Source of the DNA: CAYRCU01 sp964422865 | GTDB lineage: Bacteria > Patescibacteriota > Microgenomatia > UBA8517 | Reading direction: 5' to 3' | Assembly: GCA_964422865.1 (NCBI GenBank) | Contig: CAYRCU010000001.1 | Span: 1 to 64,000 of the forward strand | Length of the DNA: 64,000 nt | Shown: piece after piece, positions 63,222 through 64,000 of the stretch | How positions within the stretch are numbered: the first letter of the stretch is position 1 | Layout of the letters: every line of letters starts with the position of its first letter | The notes under the pieces: generated by a model | What the model saw: the letters and a program-made list of their open reading frames with translations, nothing else | The model's database searches: none | What the model was told of the DNA's origin: nothing | Made by a program: the position numbers and the translations under genes

Positions 63222-64000
63222 TTAACCTACAAATGTTAAGGCAATTCCTTTTTTGTTAGCTCTACCTGTTCTGCCTATTCTGTGAATATAGGCTTCATAG
63301 CTTTCTGGAAGATCGTAGTTAATAACATGGGTAATGTCTTCAATATCTATTCCTCTTGAGGCTACATCTGTTGCAATTAAAATATTTACCCTGCCTCGGC
63401 GAAATTGGTCCAGGGATCTTTGTCTCTGGTTTTGAGTCTTGTTCCCGTGTAAAACGGTTACTTGAAACCTGATTCTTGAAAGGTTTCTGTACAGCGTGTC
63501 TGCACCTCTTTTTGTTCGCGTAAAAATAAGGGTTTTTGACACTTCCTTTTTGTCTAAAAGTTCGCATAAAATATCAGACTTGTTTCTGCCTTTAAGTTCA
63601 ATAATATCTTGATGCACATTTGTGCTTGTGTCTGCAGTTTTTACTGAAATCATCACGGGGTTTACAATAAACTTGCTCATTACACCTTTCACTTTTTCGT
63701 CGAGAGTCGCTGCGAAAAAAAGTGATTGCCTGTTTTGAGGGAGTTTTGAGATGATTTTATTTACATCGTGGATAAATCCCATATCAAGCATGCGATCTAC
63801 TTCATCCAAAACAATTGAATCAAATTTGCTAAAATCAATTCTCCTTTGGTTTTCCAGATCAAGCAGTCTCCCCGGGGTTCCTACCACAAAATGAGGACTC
63901 CTTTGAAGCTTGTTAATTTGACCACGAATTGAAACTCCGCCAATACAGATTGCAGAATATATGTTCAATCCCCTAGAAAAACTTTGAAGCTCTTTGTCAA
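63222..64000 (-). CDS. DEAD-box RNA helicase, 3' part
   Basis: The frame stays open to the window edge (codons before 63968 read DKELQSFSRGL), so the N-terminus with motifs Q and I is outside. Visible are motif Ib TPGRLLD, motif II VLDEVDRMLDMGF (DEVD instead of DEAD), motif III FFAATL (S-A-T to A-A-T), HGNKTQNQRQRSLDQFR, motif V ATDVASRGIDI and motif VI YIHRIGRTGRANKKGIA. It ends eight residues after motif VI, so there is no RNA-binding tail. Function in RNA folding or degradation is inferred. Confidence 0.9.
   Translation of the reverse strand, partial: DKELQSFSRGLNIYSAICIGGVSIRGQINKLQRSPHFVVGTPGRLLDLENQRRIDFSKFDSIVLDEVDRMLDMGFIHDVNKIISKLPQNRQSLFFAATLDEKVKGVMSKFIVNPVMISVKTADTSTNVHQDIIELKGRNKSDILCELLDKKEVSKTLIFTRTKRGADTLYRNLSRIRFQVTVLHGNKTQNQRQRSLDQFRRGRVNILIATDVASRGIDIEDITHVINYDLPESYEAYIHRIGRTGRANKKGIALTFVG

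Overview
The window reads as a chromosomal segment of an uncultivated Candidate Phyla Radiation (Patescibacteria) bacterium, most likely from the Microgenomates side. The evidence is inferential: AT-rich DNA with short intergenic gaps and many 4-bp overlaps, UGA used as an ordinary stop, many small membrane-anchored proteins with Pro/Thr stalks, a lamin-tail protein, a LytR_C protein, an archaeal-type (type II) GAPDH, a single tRNA gene (Glu, CUC) without an encoded CCA, and house-keeping genes of reduced-genome style (RF2 without the programmed frameshift, ClpB without its N-domain).

Layout. 0-6 kb is an accessory stretch: an HD hydrolase and XRE regulator, small orphan genes, an M3-like metallopeptidase, a transglutaminase-fold protein, and a compact two-gene locus (4363-5657) consisting of a radical SAM/SPASM enzyme followed 20 bp later by a 57-residue peptide whose C-terminal 40 residues carry six aromatic-or-His/X/Asp triplets. 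I interpret this as a RiPP (ribosomally made, modified peptide) system resembling three-residue-cyclophane (triceptide) pathways; it is the best candidate for an undescribed system here. The neighbourhood is flanked by a 38-bp direct repeat. 5.9-16.7 kb is cell-envelope and division: ftsE-ftsX, then a coiled-coil M23 endopeptidase whose catalytic domain appears circularly permuted, then a frameshifted lamin-tail surface protein, followed by prfB and several anchored or exported proteins, and a block of palindromic repeats (15357-15632). 16.8-27.8 kb is house-keeping: redoxin, secA, bactofilin-like and PspC membrane proteins, rarA, serS, lysS, greA. 28-31.5 kb is a second accessory pocket including a paralogue of the first metallopeptidase. 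31.8-38.4 kb holds cysS, tRNA-Glu, lon with a CIRCE-like operator, an L,D-transpeptidase, uppP, truB and a superoxide dismutase with an internal deletion. 38.4-41.5 kb has a clan-A glycosidase-like protein and two nucleases of unknown role.

41.5-55 kb is a metal and thiol-redox island. One CsoR-type unit runs csoR, copB-type ATPase, a CC...CC mini-protein and GAPDH. A second CsoR unit carries two DUF1573 proteins (one fused to rhodanese) and two CPR-type orphan membrane proteins, with a divergent gene that shares its operator. Next come a four-gene mer operon under an ArsR-type repressor (merT, merP-like, merA), DUF3105, CcdA, a DsbA-like thioredoxin, and a BlaR1/BlaI-like pair. 55-64 kb has clpB, a cluster of nucleotide-sanitising enzymes (a YjjX-NUDIX fusion, a HAM1 protein, a NUDIX remnant), an Asp/Glu racemase preceded by an attenuator-like leader, a KsgA-type methyltransferase, tyrS, and the 3' part of a DEAD-box helicase cut by the window edge. 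All functions are read from motifs by eye; no database search was possible.
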